A DNA stretch of 64,000 nucleotides from Limibacillus halophilus (GTDB lineage: Bacteria > Pseudomonadota > Alphaproteobacteria > Kiloniellales > CECT-8803), in the NCBI RefSeq assembly GCF_014191775.1, contig NZ_JACHXA010000007.1, positions 124,001-188,000 on the forward strand, written 5' to 3'. Positions 34,475 through 42,733 of this stretch are shown piece after piece; within the stretch, counting starts at the first letter, position 1, and each line of letters begins with the position of its first letter. A program made the translations under genes and the position numbers. The notes under the pieces are model-generated. The model saw nothing but the letters and a program-made list of their open reading frames with translations. It was not told the origin of the DNA and did not search any database.

Positions 34475-34717
34475 ATGAGCTCCCTGGCAAAAACGATGAT
34501 GATTCTGACGGTTGCCGCTCCGCTGGCAGCCTGCGGGAACACGCAAGGTGAGCGCGCCCTGAGTGGTGCCGGTATCGGTGCGGGTACAGGTGCCGTTGCA
34601 GGTGCCCTGACCGGCGGCAGTGTACTTGGCGGTGCTGTCCTGGGTGGTGCAGCGGGTGCTGCGGTTGGTGCGCTGACCGACGAAGACCAGATCAACCTTG
34701 ATCACCACCATCACTGA
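34475..34717 (+). CDS. small glycine-zipper lipoprotein with a His tail
   Basis: An 80-residue envelope protein. Residues 1-20 form a lipoprotein signal with lipobox LAAC. The mature part is dominated by a glycine-zipper run (GAGIGAGTGAVAGALTGG and the following GGAVLGGAAGAAVGAL), typical of small proteins that pack into or against membranes. The C-terminus ends with four consecutive histidines after Asp, a possible metal-binding tail. AAAGGAGG at 34461-34468 is a strong ribosome site six bases before the ATG. Related small proteins occur near stress and envelope genes. No function is claimed. Confidence 0.75.
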   Translation: MSSLAKTMMILTVAAPLAACGNTQGERALSGAGIGAGTGAVAGALTGGSVLGGAVLGGAAGAAVGALTDEDQINLDHHHH

Positions 34718-34769
34718 TGATGTTGAGCGTCATCGATTCGTTGTGACCGAACTCAGCAAGGAGAGTGTG

Positions 34770-35126
34770 ATGAAACGCGAAACGACATTCTACAACCGTA
34801 CGGCCACCGCCCTTGTGGTGGGGCTCGGTCTGACTTTCGGCGCCGCCGCTTTGCCTGCTTCCGCCACGGCCTCCACGGAAAGCGATCGAGCCGCCTACCT
34901 GGAGCGCCAGGAGCAGCAGATCATGAAGGCTGAAGAGATGATCGAACAGCAGCCCGACTCCGAAGAGCCCGCCATGGCCGATCTTAAAAGAGCCTGGCAG
35001 CAGGTCGAACACGACTGGGCCCGCTTGAAGGACTCGGCGGCGGAAGACTGGCAGGACGCAAAGCAGGCCTTTGAGGAAACCTGGATTGGGTTTCAGGAGG
35101 AATGGGACGAGATGACCGCCGAGTAA
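34770..35126 (+). CDS. secreted coiled-coil envelope protein, unknown
   Basis: A 118-residue protein with a signal peptide (about residues 1-32, ending SASATAS-like in PASATAS). The mature part is acidic and highly helical, with Trp spaced through AWQQVEHDWARLKDSAAEDW, suggesting an amphipathic helix or short coiled coil. It follows the glycine-zipper gene by 52 bases and ends at an intrinsic-type terminator, so the two are probably one unit. The ATG at 34770 has an AAGGAGAG site seven bases upstream. I do not recognise a family. Confidence 0.65.
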   Translation: MKRETTFYNRTATALVVGLGLTFGAAALPASATASTESDRAAYLERQEQQIMKAEEMIEQQPDSEEPAMADLKRAWQQVEHDWARLKDSAAEDWQDAKQAFEETWIGFQEEWDEMTAE

Positions 35127-35147
35127 AACACGACCCGCTCATATTGT

Positions 35148-35188
35148 GGCCCGGTGAGCCGTGCAGGCTGCCGGGCCATTTCTTTGTT
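35148..35188 (+). terminator. hairpin terminator after the small envelope genes
   Basis: Arms GGCCCGG (35148-35154) and CCGGGCC (35171-35177), with inner AGCC/GGCT pairing, followed by ATTTCTTTGTT. It ends the transcript of the two small envelope genes. Confidence 0.75.
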
Positions 35189-35361
35189 GCCCCCTGCTTT
35201 GTCGAAGACCGGGGTTACTTGCAAGGGAACGCCAGATGGGGCGTCTTGCCGCGAATCCCCGCCAGAGCGTAAAAGAACAAATCATCGTTAGATAAAATTT
35301 TACTTTTAAGCCTCATGCTCTCACCCGGTTCAGCGCTGAGAGGAGAAGACAAGAGGTGCCA

Positions 35362-36891
35362 ATGAGATTGAGAAAGCTGCTTCTCGCGACCTTGTCGTAT
35401 GAGGCTCTGCCCTTTTACCTCTTGTTCCTGCTGGCGGTCGTATCGACGCTCGGCAGTGCCGCGCCCGGTGTAAGTGACCCGGATTATTTCTGGCATCTAT
35501 CGACGGGTCGCTATATCTCGGAAACTGGAGCAGTCCCCGGCGGCGATCCGTTTTCCTTCAGTATGAAGGGCGCGGAGTGGGTGCTCGAAGAATGGCCATT
35601 TCAATACCTCGTGTTTCAGATTTACCAACTGTGGGGACACGCAGGCAATCTGGTGATGGCCGCTTTGGTGATGGCGGTTTCGCTGGGGATTACCTACCGA
35701 TCTGCCCGCTTGTTCATGGCCAATGCTTTTCCAGCCTTGATACTCACGGCCGCCGCCAGCTTGCCAATGCTGGCCTTTACGGCGCCCAGACCGCATCTGA
35801 CGACCTATCTGCTGTTCGCCGTCTTCCTGCATTTACTGTTGAAGGCCAAGTATCTCGGACGCCATCGTATTCTCGCCTGGCTTCCGGTCATCATGATCGT
35901 ATGGGTTAACCTCCACGGAGGTTTCATGATCGGACTGGCCCTTCTTTTGTCTTTTCTGGCCGGCGAAGCGGTGCGGTGGTTCTTTTTCGACAGAACCGAA
36001 AATGGCGGCGCGCGCTTGGTGACAGTTCTTGGATGGTCATTCCTGGCTTGTATTCTGGCCAGCTTCATAAATATCGACGGCCCGCAGAGGCTCATCTACC
36101 CGCTGCAGGTTGTTGGCATGAGCATTAATGCCGATTTGGCAGAATGGCGGCCGTTGAATTTGAACGACACCTTGCCGCGCATCTTCGCGGCAACGCTTTT
36201 GGCCTACCTTCTGGCGCTCGTTTGGCGGCGTGGAAAGGCGGACCTAACCGAGGTTGCGCTACCGATCGCTCTGTCATTTGCGGCCTTTAGTGCCGCCCGG
36301 CACCTGCCCTTTGCAATCATGACATTGATTCCTCTGACGGCTCGCTTCATGTCGAGCTTGGCGCTTAGGGACGGTCTTGAGGACGCGCGCACGCGATGGA
36401 ACTGGCTTTCTGATTGGATCGGGAAAATGAACAGCCCTCGACAGGGCAAAGCAGCGGTGGACGGCCTGTTTTGTCTTCTCGTCGCTGTTGCGGCTGCGGT
36501 TCTCGTGCCGATGAGCGTAGCGCGGTCGCTGACATCCGAGGTGAATCCGCTGATCGAAGTGGCGGACTATCTGGAGGCCAATCCGCGCCAAGGCCGAATG
36601 CTCAACGCCTATGGCGACGGCGGCTATCTCATCTGGCGGCTTTTTCCGGAAACGGAGGTCTTCATAGATGGCCGCGCGGGGCTCTATCGGAATGCCTTCG
36701 TCAGTGACTATTTTCAGGCTGCAACGGGTGGCCGGAACTGGCGCACCTTCCTGGAACGATGGGACTTTGACTATGCCGTCCTTCCCGCGACGCTGCCGCT
36801 TGCGCAGTTGATGATCGCAAGCGGCCAATATCACGAAGAGCGCCGCATTGGCGCCCATAGCCTCCTCCTACGGGATCGCAACAAGGATTGA
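35362..36891 (+). CDS. polytopic membrane protein, glycosyltransferase-C-like (copy 1)
   Basis: A 509-residue inner membrane protein with about ten hydrophobic segments. Near the first one is the loop DPDYFWHLSTGRYISETG, followed by PGGDPFSF and a Trp-rich turn (AEWVLEEWPFQYL); this acidic and His/Trp-bearing first loop is typical of GT-C-fold membrane glycosyltransferases or their relatives. A soluble tail (about residues 400-500) includes NAYGDGGYLIWRLFPETEVFIDGRAGLY split across its length. ATG at 35362 has AGAGG upstream. The next gene is a paralog seven bases on. No donor or acceptor can be assigned. Confidence 0.65.
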   Translation: MRLRKLLLATLSYEALPFYLLFLLAVVSTLGSAAPGVSDPDYFWHLSTGRYISETGAVPGGDPFSFSMKGAEWVLEEWPFQYLVFQIYQLWGHAGNLVMAALVMAVSLGITYRSARLFMANAFPALILTAAASLPMLAFTAPRPHLTTYLLFAVFLHLLLKAKYLGRHRILAWLPVIMIVWVNLHGGFMIGLALLLSFLAGEAVRWFFFDRTENGGARLVTVLGWSFLACILASFINIDGPQRLIYPLQVVGMSINADLAEWRPLNLNDTLPRIFAATLLAYLLALVWRRGKADLTEVALPIALSFAAFSAARHLPFAIMTLIPLTARFMSSLALRDGLEDARTRWNWLSDWIGKMNSPRQGKAAVDGLFCLLVAVAAAVLVPMSVARSLTSEVNPLIEVADYLEANPRQGRMLNAYGDGGYLIWRLFPETEVFIDGRAGLYRNAFVSDYFQAATGGRNWRTFLERWDFDYAVLPATLPLAQLMIASGQYHEERRIGAHSLLLRDRNKD

Positions 36892-36898
36892 GAATGTC

Positions 36899-38500
36899 AT
36901 GACCCGGTTGCGACAGAACCCTATTGCAGTCTTGGTTAGCGCCGAGATGGTGTCCTTCGTCACTTTGATCTTCATCTGTCAGCTCGTCATGCAGACCGGG
37001 ATTGCGCCGGGCCTGGCCGATCCGGACTACCAGTGGCATCTGAAGGCCGGGGAGCTGATCGCCGCGACCGGCGCCTTGCCGACAGGCGATCCTTTTTCCT
37101 GGACCTTTGAGGGTCAACCCTGGGTCTTGCATGAGTGGCTGTTCCAGCTTCTTCTCTATGGTGTTTATAGCCTTGGTGGTGAGCCTGCCGTGCTTTTCAT
37201 GACCGCGCTGGTTGGTGGCGCGGCGCTGTTCGTTGCCGCGCGCCTGGCCGATAGGTTTATTCAAAGGCCGTTGGCGAGCTGTCTGCTTACACTGTTCTTC
37301 TGTGTGATCCTGGTGAGTTTCATGGCGCCGCGTCCGCACCTGTTCAGCTACCTGTTTTTCGGCGTGCAGTTGGGTCTTTTGTGGCGCGCGCGGTATGAGA
37401 CCAAACAAGGCGGTCTTTTCCTGCTGCCGGTGCTGATGGTGGTCTGGGTCAATCTGCACGGCGGTTATTTCGTCGGCCTTGCCTTCTTATTTGCCTTTGC
37501 CGCATCGGAGTCGCTGCGGTTGCTCTTGGTGGAGCGCGTCGCGCCGACGGGCCCCGGCGGGGGTTACTTGGCGCGGCTATGGATTGTTTTGCTTCTGACG
37601 CTGGCGGCCAGCGGCGTGAATCCCTACGGCTTCGGTCACCTTCTTTATCCGCTGACGGTCATGCAGATGGAAGCCATCAGCACGATCAGTGAGTGGGCGA
37701 CCCTGAACTTTAGCGATCTGAAGAATCTATCGTTTGTCGTGGCGTTCATGGGATTCGTGGCCTTGATGGTGGGGCGGCGCGATAAACCTGATCTGACCGA
37801 GATACTGCTGCCTTTGGTTACGGTTGCGGCCGGCATCGCTTCAGCCCGGAACGCGCCCTTTGCGGTGGTTATCATGGTGGCCTACGCGGGCAGATTTATC
37901 GGCGATGGTGCGTTGCTGCCGCTGGCGAGCGCCTTCGGTTTAGACAGGCGTTCTGCCGAGTCGCAGGGGGATTCGCTCAACCCGAGGATAGAGCGTCTGC
38001 TAAATGGGCTTATCGTCGTTCTGCTTGCCGGTTATGCAATCGGTGCCAGCAACAGCGCGCAGTATTTCTCCAGGATTGCGGCGTTCAGACCGACTGAGTT
38101 GACTGATTTCATCAAGCAGCAGGACCTCCAGGGCCGGATGATGAACGAGTACGGCTTGGGCGGGCACCTGATCCGGGACCTTTATCCGGAGCGCAAGGTG
38201 TTCATCGACGGTAGAGCGGATCTCTATGGCGACTCCTTTGTCCTCGCCAATCATCGGGCTACTAAACAGGGCGAAAACTGGCGGCGGCATTTGGACGATT
38301 GGCAGATCGATTACGCCGTCGTCCAAAAGCAGGACGCTATTGCCAAGCTATTGTACGAGGCGGGCGACTTCGCCTTGGTTTTCGACGGAAAGATTTACGA
38401 AATTTATGTTCGACGGGGCGACAAGAACGGTGCGGTCATTCAAAGGTTCGAGACAACTAGAACCGACGGAACGCCTGGTAACCAGGGTGTAAAAGAGTAG
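36899..38500 (+). CDS. polytopic membrane protein, glycosyltransferase-C-like (copy 2)
   Basis: A 533-residue paralog of the preceding gene. It repeats the same architecture and motifs: LADPDYQWHLKAGELIAATG, PTGDPFSWTF, HEWLFQLLLY, a WVNLHGGYFVGLA segment where copy 1 has WVNLHGGFMIGLA, and the tail MNEYGLGGHLIRDLYPERKV followed by FIDGRADLYG. ATG at 36899 is chosen because the earlier open frame overlaps copy 1. Both sit directly upstream of the Flp pilus locus, which raises the possibility of pilin or surface glycosylation, but there is no direct evidence. Confidence 0.65.
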   Translation: MTRLRQNPIAVLVSAEMVSFVTLIFICQLVMQTGIAPGLADPDYQWHLKAGELIAATGALPTGDPFSWTFEGQPWVLHEWLFQLLLYGVYSLGGEPAVLFMTALVGGAALFVAARLADRFIQRPLASCLLTLFFCVILVSFMAPRPHLFSYLFFGVQLGLLWRARYETKQGGLFLLPVLMVVWVNLHGGYFVGLAFLFAFAASESLRLLLVERVAPTGPGGGYLARLWIVLLLTLAASGVNPYGFGHLLYPLTVMQMEAISTISEWATLNFSDLKNLSFVVAFMGFVALMVGRRDKPDLTEILLPLVTVAAGIASARNAPFAVVIMVAYAGRFIGDGALLPLASAFGLDRRSAESQGDSLNPRIERLLNGLIVVLLAGYAIGASNSAQYFSRIAAFRPTELTDFIKQQDLQGRMMNEYGLGGHLIRDLYPERKVFIDGRADLYGDSFVLANHRATKQGENWRRHLDDWQIDYAVVQKQDAIAKLLYEAGDFALVFDGKIYEIYVRRGDKNGAVIQRFETTRTDGTPGNQGVKE

Positions 38501-38619
38501 TCATCGAATGTTGAATTATAGGAACACACTGTTGCAAAATTGCATCAACAGGCGGGTCGAAGCTTGTTTTGGATCGCTTTTTCTCGCCAAGAAACAAGAT
38601 GATTGCTACCATAATTCAT

Positions 38620-38664
38620 AATTCGTTACATTTGAGCGCCTTATCGTGTAGAGTGTAACGAATT
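38620..38664. promoter_or_regulatory. 11-base inverted repeat upstream of the pilin gene
   Basis: AATTCGTTACA (38620-38630) and TGTAACGAATT (38654-38664) are perfect inverted arms with a 23-base spacer. The pair lies in the AT-rich 296-base leader between the second membrane protein gene and the Flp pilin, about 130-180 bases upstream of the pilin ATG. A regulator binding two half sites, or an mRNA structure, would fit. Confidence 0.5.
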
Positions 38665-38796
38665 GTTTAGTAAATGTGCCTTAAGAGTACATACGGCCAA
38701 TAACCTTTCATCCCATAAAAGTGGGGGTGAGGTTTGGCCTCGCTGCAAAGCGAAGGGGAAAAACGAAGGTGAACGTGAAAATAGGAGAAGCAAGTT

Positions 38797-38970
38797 ATGA
38801 AGAAGCTTAACAAACTTATCGCTGGTTTCGTCCGTGACGAAGACGGCGCGTCCCTGATCGAATACTCGATCCTGATTGGTCTTATCGCAGCTCTGGTGGT
38901 CGCCATCATTGGCGCCGTCGGCGGTTGGATCAACACCCAGTGGGATACGCTGAACACGGCGTTGACGTAA
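38797..38970 (+). CDS. flp: Flp type IVb pilin
   Basis: A 57-residue prepilin, the structural subunit of the Flp/Tad pilus. It has a positively charged leader (MKKLNKLIAGFVRDEDG), the prepilin peptidase site near G17, then the conserved SLIEYSILIGLIAALVVAI stretch with Glu-Tyr at 22-23, which forms the pilus core. The mature protein is about 40 residues, as expected. AGGAGAAG lies upstream of the ATG at 38797. No prepilin peptidase gene (cpaA/tadV) is present in the window; it may lie elsewhere. Confidence 0.93.
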   Translation: MKKLNKLIAGFVRDEDGASLIEYSILIGLIAALVVAIIGAVGGWINTQWDTLNTALT

Positions 38971-39015
38971 GCCGGGTGAAGGTTCAGCAAAAAATTGCTG
39001 GACTTCTAAGCTAGG

Positions 39016-39055
39016 TCGAGGGGGCTGGAGGCTATCAAGCCCCTGGCCCCCTCGA
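39016..39055 (+). terminator. hairpin between the pilin gene and cpaB
   Basis: Ten-base perfect arms TCGAGGGGGC (39016-39025) and GCCCCCTCGA (39046-39055), with an inner GGCT/AGCC stem. There is no U-tract. It could partly terminate transcription after the pilin gene or protect the pilin mRNA 3' end, giving more pilin than assembly proteins. Confidence 0.6.
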
Positions 39056-39086
39056 TTACTTTGCGGCTCAATTACTTTGCGGCTCA
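39055..39086. repeat. 16-base tandem duplication
   Basis: ATTACTTTGCGGCTCA occurs twice head to tail, at 39055-39070 and 39071-39086, immediately after the pilin hairpin. It looks like a recent local duplication in the leader of cpaB; a function is not evident. Confidence 0.75.
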
Positions 39087-39195
39087 ATCGAGAGTTCGCA
39101 GTTGATCTCCGGGTACATTTGTCACAAGGGGCGGATTGCCGGGGGTTCTCGTAGGAGGCGCCGACGGTTGCTTCTGACGTAAGGGGAGAAGGTCC

Positions 39196-40830
39196 ATGCG
39201 TGCTCGCGGATTTCTGATCGTTGCTCTGGCGCTGATTTTGGCAGTTGGTGCAGTGTTCCTGGTTCAGCGATGGATGTCGCAGCAACAAGGCTCTGCCGTC
39301 GTCGAGCAAAGGGGCCCCCAGATGACCACCGTGGTCGTGGCCCGTACGCCGCTACGTTATGGCGACCGTATCCGCGGTGAACATATCCGGGCCGTCGAAT
39401 GGCCCGCCGAATTTGCTCCCGAAGGAGCTTTCACGAAAACGGAAGAAGTTTTGGTCGAGGAAGGCCGGGTGGCCTTGCGCGCCTTCGAGCCTAATGAACC
39501 GCTCCTGCGTAACCGGGTCTCCGGTCCGGGCGGTCGGGCTTCGATGTCCACGCGCATCGACCCCAGCAAGCGCGCCGCGACGATCGTGGTGAACACGGTT
39601 TTGAGCGTCGGCGGTTTCGTCGAGCCAGATGATCGGGTCGATATCCTTTTGACCTGGGAACGCGAAGACGGGCAGATGGGCACGGACGTACTGCTTCAGA
39701 ATGTCCGTATTCTTGCCGTGGACCAGCAGATCCAAGCCGACGACAAGACTGTCGTTGCCAAGAGCGTAACCGTAGAGTTGCTGCCCGAGCAGGTTCAGAA
39801 GCTGACATTGGCGCGCACTGTCGGTCAGTTCGCGATCGCGCTGCGTAACGTTGGCGATGTCGAGGCAATTCAAGCGCGCACTATTACGATGCAGGACCTG
39901 CAGGCCAGCGAAGCGCCGCCGACACAGGCGGTCGTAGAACCTGAGCCGGTTATGACGCCGACGAGCCCGGTCCTCGCGGAAACGCCCAACATCAGTCAGT
40001 CTGGGACCACAGAAATGACGGCGGAGCAGCAGGCCGCCGCCGCCGCCGCCGAGGCAGCCGCGGTCGCAGCGGCGCAAGCCGCCCAGGCAGCCGCTGCGGA
40101 AGCCGAGAAGGCCGCGATGGAAAAGGCGAAGATGTCGCAGATCGTCGTCGCACGGGTGCGCTTGCCCTTCGGCAGCCGCATCGGTGCACAGCACCTGGCG
40201 CTACGTGATTGGGAGACCGATCAGATTCCGGAAGGCGCCTTTACCTCGATCGATGATTTGATCGGCGCGCAACCACGCAAGGTGCTGCAACCGATTGAAC
40301 CGAACGAGCCTTTGTTGGTTTCCAATGTGACGGACCCGGGCGGACGGGCGACGCTGTCAGCGATTGTCGAACCGGAGAATCGCGCTGTTACGATTTCAGT
40401 CAACGAAGTGTTGGGTGTGGCCGGTTTCGTAAAGCCCGATGATCGCGTTGACGTGATTTTGACGCGCGAGGCGCCCAGTGGCCCGGAATCCAGGACATTG
40501 CTCCAGAATATCAAGGTGCTTGCGGCTGATCAGCAAGTAACCAATGAAAACGAGGTTCCTGAGATCGTTACGACGGTGACGCTTTCGGCTGATCCCGTGC
40601 AGGCCAAGAAGCTTGTTCTGGCCAGCACGATCGGGACGATGGCCTTGATGCTGCGGTCCAACAAGGACGACGATGTGGTCGACGACAAGGCGGTGACATT
40701 GGGGAACTTGTTCGCTGATCAGCCTGTTGTCACGAAGGCGGCGAGTAACACGCCGGCATATAATCCCTTTGCGACGGTCAAGGTTCATCGAGGTCTAACT
40801 TCGACAACCGAGAGCGTTCGCAAGGAATAG
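39196..40830 (+). CDS. cpaB: Flp pilus assembly protein CpaB with duplicated periplasmic unit
   Basis: Inner-membrane-anchored periplasmic protein that helps position the secretin of the Tad pilus. It is 544 residues, nearly twice the usual length, because the SAF-plus-RcpC unit occurs twice: residues 43 to about 235 and 313 to about 520. Matching segments include VVVARTPLRYGDRI versus IVVARVRLPFGSRI, EPNEPLLRNRV versus EPNEPLLVSNV, and GGFVEPDDRVDILLT versus AGFVKPDDRVDVILT. One transmembrane helix (residues 5-23) precedes the first copy, and an Ala/Glu-rich linker at about 276-312 probably forms a helix. The ATG has GGGGAGAAGG upstream. Confidence 0.9.
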   Translation: MRARGFLIVALALILAVGAVFLVQRWMSQQQGSAVVEQRGPQMTTVVVARTPLRYGDRIRGEHIRAVEWPAEFAPEGAFTKTEEVLVEEGRVALRAFEPNEPLLRNRVSGPGGRASMSTRIDPSKRAATIVVNTVLSVGGFVEPDDRVDILLTWEREDGQMGTDVLLQNVRILAVDQQIQADDKTVVAKSVTVELLPEQVQKLTLARTVGQFAIALRNVGDVEAIQARTITMQDLQASEAPPTQAVVEPEPVMTPTSPVLAETPNISQSGTTEMTAEQQAAAAAAEAAAVAAAQAAQAAAAEAEKAAMEKAKMSQIVVARVRLPFGSRIGAQHLALRDWETDQIPEGAFTSIDDLIGAQPRKVLQPIEPNEPLLVSNVTDPGGRATLSAIVEPENRAVTISVNEVLGVAGFVKPDDRVDVILTREAPSGPESRTLLQNIKVLAADQQVTNENEVPEIVTTVTLSADPVQAKKLVLASTIGTMALMLRSNKDDDVVDDKAVTLGNLFADQPVVTKAASNTPAYNPFATVKVHRGLTSTTESVRKE

Positions 40831-40870
40831 TGTGGGGGTCGCAAAGGTGAAGCTGGGGGAGGCAAGACAT

Positions 40871-42298
40871 ATGATGGCCAGTTATACACGGTCAATGAAC
40901 GTGATCGTCAGTATCCGGTCCGGGTTTTTCGCGACCCTGATCGCATTGCTCGGGTTGGTGGTGATGGCAAACGCCGCCACGGCCCAGATCACGATCGAGA
41001 ATGGACGCGACACCGGTCGACATGCCGGCGAGATCATCGTCCCGCTTAACAAGTCACAAATCTTGCGTACCCAGGAGCCTTTCACAGAGATCATGATTGG
41101 TAATCCTGAGATCGCGGACGTTGTTCCGTTGACCAATAAATCGGCTTACGTCCTAGGACGCGCGCTCGGTAATACGAGCATCACGATTTACGGGGCGGGA
41201 CGTAAGTTGATCGCGATTGGCGATCTGGTGGTTGGCTACGATGTCGCCGGCTTGAAGGCGAAACTTTACGAAGTGATGCCCGATGAGCGGATCGAAGTTC
41301 GCTCGGTCAACGACGCTGTGCTCTTAAAAGGCCATGTTTCCAGCACGCCGGTTGCCGCACGGGCCGCCGCCATCGCGGAAAGCTATGCGCCGGGCAAGGT
41401 GCAGAACGGTCTATCGGTGGATTCGAGCCAGCAGGTTATGCTGCAGGTCCGATTTGCCGAGGTGTCGCGTTCGGTTGGCAAGGCACTCGGGTTGTCCTTG
41501 GATACCTCTTACAGCAGCGGTGATTTCACCTTCAGCGGTGTCACAACCGGTGGACTGGCGAGCGCATTCGGCACGATCGGAATTGGCGGCACGTTGGGCG
41601 CCCTGGCCATTGATGCCACGCTTGACGCGTTGGAAACGAAAGGGCTGGTACACAGCCTCGCAGAGCCGAATCTTGTCGTGCTATCAGGTGACACGGCCAG
41701 CTTCCTCGCTGGTGGTGAGTTCCCGGTCCCCGTGGCGCAGGACAACGATTCCATCACGGTTGAATTCAAGGAGTTTGGCGTATCGCTGTCCTTCACGCCG
41801 ACCGTGCTCGATGGCGATCTCATAAACCTGATCGTCCGACCCGAGGTCAGCGCTATCGACCCGACGCGCAGCTTCGCTGTTCCGGGAAGCGGTTTGAACA
41901 TTCCCGGTTTGATTACGCGCCGTGCCGAAACCACGGTAGAGCTTCGCGACGGGCAGAGCTTCGCAATCGCGGGGCTTTACCAGAGCAGTTACGACAACGC
42001 CATCCAGCAGTTCCCATGGTTGGGCGACATCCCGATTATAGGGGCGTTGTTCCGCAGCTCCGACTTCCAGCAGGACGAATCGGAACTGGTGATCATTGTC
42101 ACGCCGCGCCTTGTCAAACCGGCGCAGTCTCCTGACGATCTCCGGGTTCCAACCGATCTTTATCTGCGTCCCAACGAGGGAGAATTCTTCCTTCTGGGCC
42201 GTACCGTGGGAGCTGGCCAAGGCGGCACGGCCGCTGCGCCCATGGCAGCGGGTTCTGCCGGCGGGATGGCCGGTAACCATGGCTACATTTTAAAGTGA
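40871..42298 (+). CDS. cpaC: Tad pilus secretin CpaC (RcpA)
   Basis: A 475-residue outer membrane secretin that forms the pilus exit pore. A signal peptide ends near ANAATA. Residues 45-120 hold the BON-like/T2SS N-terminal domain (VPLNKSQILRTQEPFTEIMI), and the secretin domain follows with VMLQVRFAEVSRSVGKALG, LAEPNLVVLSGDTASFLAGG and the C-terminal QFPWLGDIPIIGALFRSSDF. ATG at 40871 has GGGGGAGG eight bases upstream; a GTG at 40832 is less likely. The protein ends in a Gly/Ala-rich tail. Confidence 0.93.
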   Translation: MMASYTRSMNVIVSIRSGFFATLIALLGLVVMANAATAQITIENGRDTGRHAGEIIVPLNKSQILRTQEPFTEIMIGNPEIADVVPLTNKSAYVLGRALGNTSITIYGAGRKLIAIGDLVVGYDVAGLKAKLYEVMPDERIEVRSVNDAVLLKGHVSSTPVAARAAAIAESYAPGKVQNGLSVDSSQQVMLQVRFAEVSRSVGKALGLSLDTSYSSGDFTFSGVTTGGLASAFGTIGIGGTLGALAIDATLDALETKGLVHSLAEPNLVVLSGDTASFLAGGEFPVPVAQDNDSITVEFKEFGVSLSFTPTVLDGDLINLIVRPEVSAIDPTRSFAVPGSGLNIPGLITRRAETTVELRDGQSFAIAGLYQSSYDNAIQQFPWLGDIPIIGALFRSSDFQQDESELVIIVTPRLVKPAQSPDDLRVPTDLYLRPNEGEFFLLGRTVGAGQGGTAAAPMAAGSAGGMAGNHGYILK

Positions 42299-42306
42299 GG
42301 TCCAAG

Positions 42307-42600
42307 ATGAACGGCACGACACCAAAATTCGCGGCTTGCCTGCTCATGCTCCTTGGCCTCGCGGCCTGTGAGAATCATGCGAGCACCTGGAACTTCGGGC
42401 CGCCGCGCCAATCCTTGATGTCCGGCGAGTCCTCGTCTTTCAACGCTAGTGTTCATACGATTGATCCGGCGCCGGAGTCGGCGAAGAATACTGATATTGA
42501 AATGAATGGTACGCGTGCGGCGGCGGCCTATGGCCGTTATGTCACGGGCACTGTAATTGCTCCTGAGGAGATTATCACCAGTGACGTAGGAGAGGATTAG
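42307..42600 (+). CDS. small lipoprotein in the cpaD position, unknown
   Basis: A 97-residue predicted lipoprotein (lipobox LGLAAC after a short hydrophobic segment). The mature 77 residues include NFGPPRQSLMSGESSSFNAS and end acidic. The position between the secretin and CpaE is where CpaD, the secretin pilotin-like lipoprotein of about 200 residues, usually sits. No clear similarity to CpaD is visible, so it is either a shortened analogue or an unrelated lipoprotein. ATG at 42307 has GAGG six bases upstream. Confidence 0.6.
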   Translation: MNGTTPKFAACLLMLLGLAACENHASTWNFGPPRQSLMSGESSSFNASVHTIDPAPESAKNTDIEMNGTRAAAAYGRYVTGTVIAPEEIITSDVGED

Positions 42601-42733
42601 CCGCTGTAGGGATTGCTAACCGCGGATAGCGTCGGCCAACTAGGGCCGACTGGGTGAGAATGCGCCAAACCGTGGTTGAAAAGAGTCGAAATCGGCCGCT
42701 AGGCGACGTGAGAAGTAATATAAGCGGGGACAA

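Noticed and set aside
38501-38796. CtrA box (TTAA-N7-TTAA) in the pilin leader
   Set aside because: Only one relevant TTAA occurs, without a partner at the correct distance.
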